A DNA stretch of 5,302 nt from assembly GCA_002293605.1 (NCBI GenBank), contig DBDO01000215.1:22823-28124 (forward strand), written 5' to 3'. The number at the start of each line of letters is the position of its first letter. Within the stretch, counting starts at the first letter, position 1. The DNA comes from Desulfovibrionaceae bacterium UBA930. GTDB taxonomy: Bacteria; Desulfobacterota; Desulfovibrionia; Desulfovibrionales; Desulfovibrionaceae. The notes beneath the pieces were generated by a model. That model was not told where the DNA came from. It searched no databases and saw only the letters and a program-made list of their open reading frames with translations. This document shows, piece by piece, positions 5,264 to 5,302 of this stretch. Made by a program: the position numbers and the translations under genes.

Positions 5264-5302
5264 TTATTGAGCCTGAGGGGCTGGCGCGGCGTCTGCGCCG
5301 GG
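5264..5302 (-). CDS. Possible C-terminal end of a minus-strand gene (partial)
   Basis: From the window edge, one minus-strand frame reads PGADAAPAPQAQ and stops with TAA at 5264-5266. An Ala/Pro-rich tail of this kind is common at protein ends. A second frame reads PAQTPRQPLRLNKRWQSSKK and stops with TAG at 5239-5241; its first eleven codons all end in G or C, so it is an equally possible tail. The stretch is too short to choose, or to be sure that a gene is there at all. If real, its transcript would probably end at the terminator at 4762-4807, with the hairpin element in its 3' untranslated part. No function can be given. Confidence 0.2.
   Translation of the reverse strand, partial: PGADAAPAPQAQ

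Noticed and set aside
4808..5302. CRISPR array or tRNA gene in the non-coding right part
   Set aside because: The repeats are inverted, not regularly spaced direct repeats, and no cloverleaf with a T-arm GTTCRA motif was found.

Overview
The window looks like a piece of a Desulfovibrionaceae chromosome (Desulfovibrio-like sulfate reducer). That placement is an inference from moderately high G+C, AGGAG-type ribosome binding sites, hypD-hypE for [NiFe]-hydrogenase maturation, and a BioD-like/DRTGG protein next to them. All recognisable genes lie on the minus strand, so the layout is read from right to left.

Right part (about 4673-5302). This is some 600 bases without a convincing complete gene. 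The extreme right edge may hold the last codons of a minus-strand gene. Inward of it lies a hairpin-dense element (4881-5197) bounded by 9-base imperfect inverted repeats. It contains roughly ten non-overlapping stem-loops and no credible reading frame. A strong minus-strand intrinsic terminator (4762-4807) follows, then a sigma70-like promoter (4707-4735) that faces the operon.

Middle and left (71-4672). Four genes sit close together on the minus strand and look like one operon. They are a 369-residue BioD-like P-loop/DRTGG-domain protein (3563-4672), seryl-tRNA synthetase serS (2228-3511), hypD (1113-2231) and hypE (71-1093). Gaps are 51 bases (DRTGG gene to serS), a 4-base ATGA overlap (serS to hypD) and 19 bases (hypD to hypE). 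I saw no internal terminator.

HypD and HypE act together in making the Fe(CN)2CO centre of [NiFe]-hydrogenases. HypE turns a carbamoyl group on its C-terminal cysteine into thiocyanate, and the HypC-HypD complex receives the cyanide. HypA, B, C and F are not in this window. SerS is housekeeping translation. The role of the DRTGG protein is unknown; its domain pair resembles the N-terminal regulatory part of long phosphotransacetylases.

Most noteworthy is the 4881-5197 element. Its stems are nearly perfect, and the three imperfect positions I found are all G-U pairs if the plus strand is the RNA but A-C mismatches on the minus strand. It could be a structured plus-strand RNA or a MITE-like repeat. 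No known family could be assigned from sequence alone.
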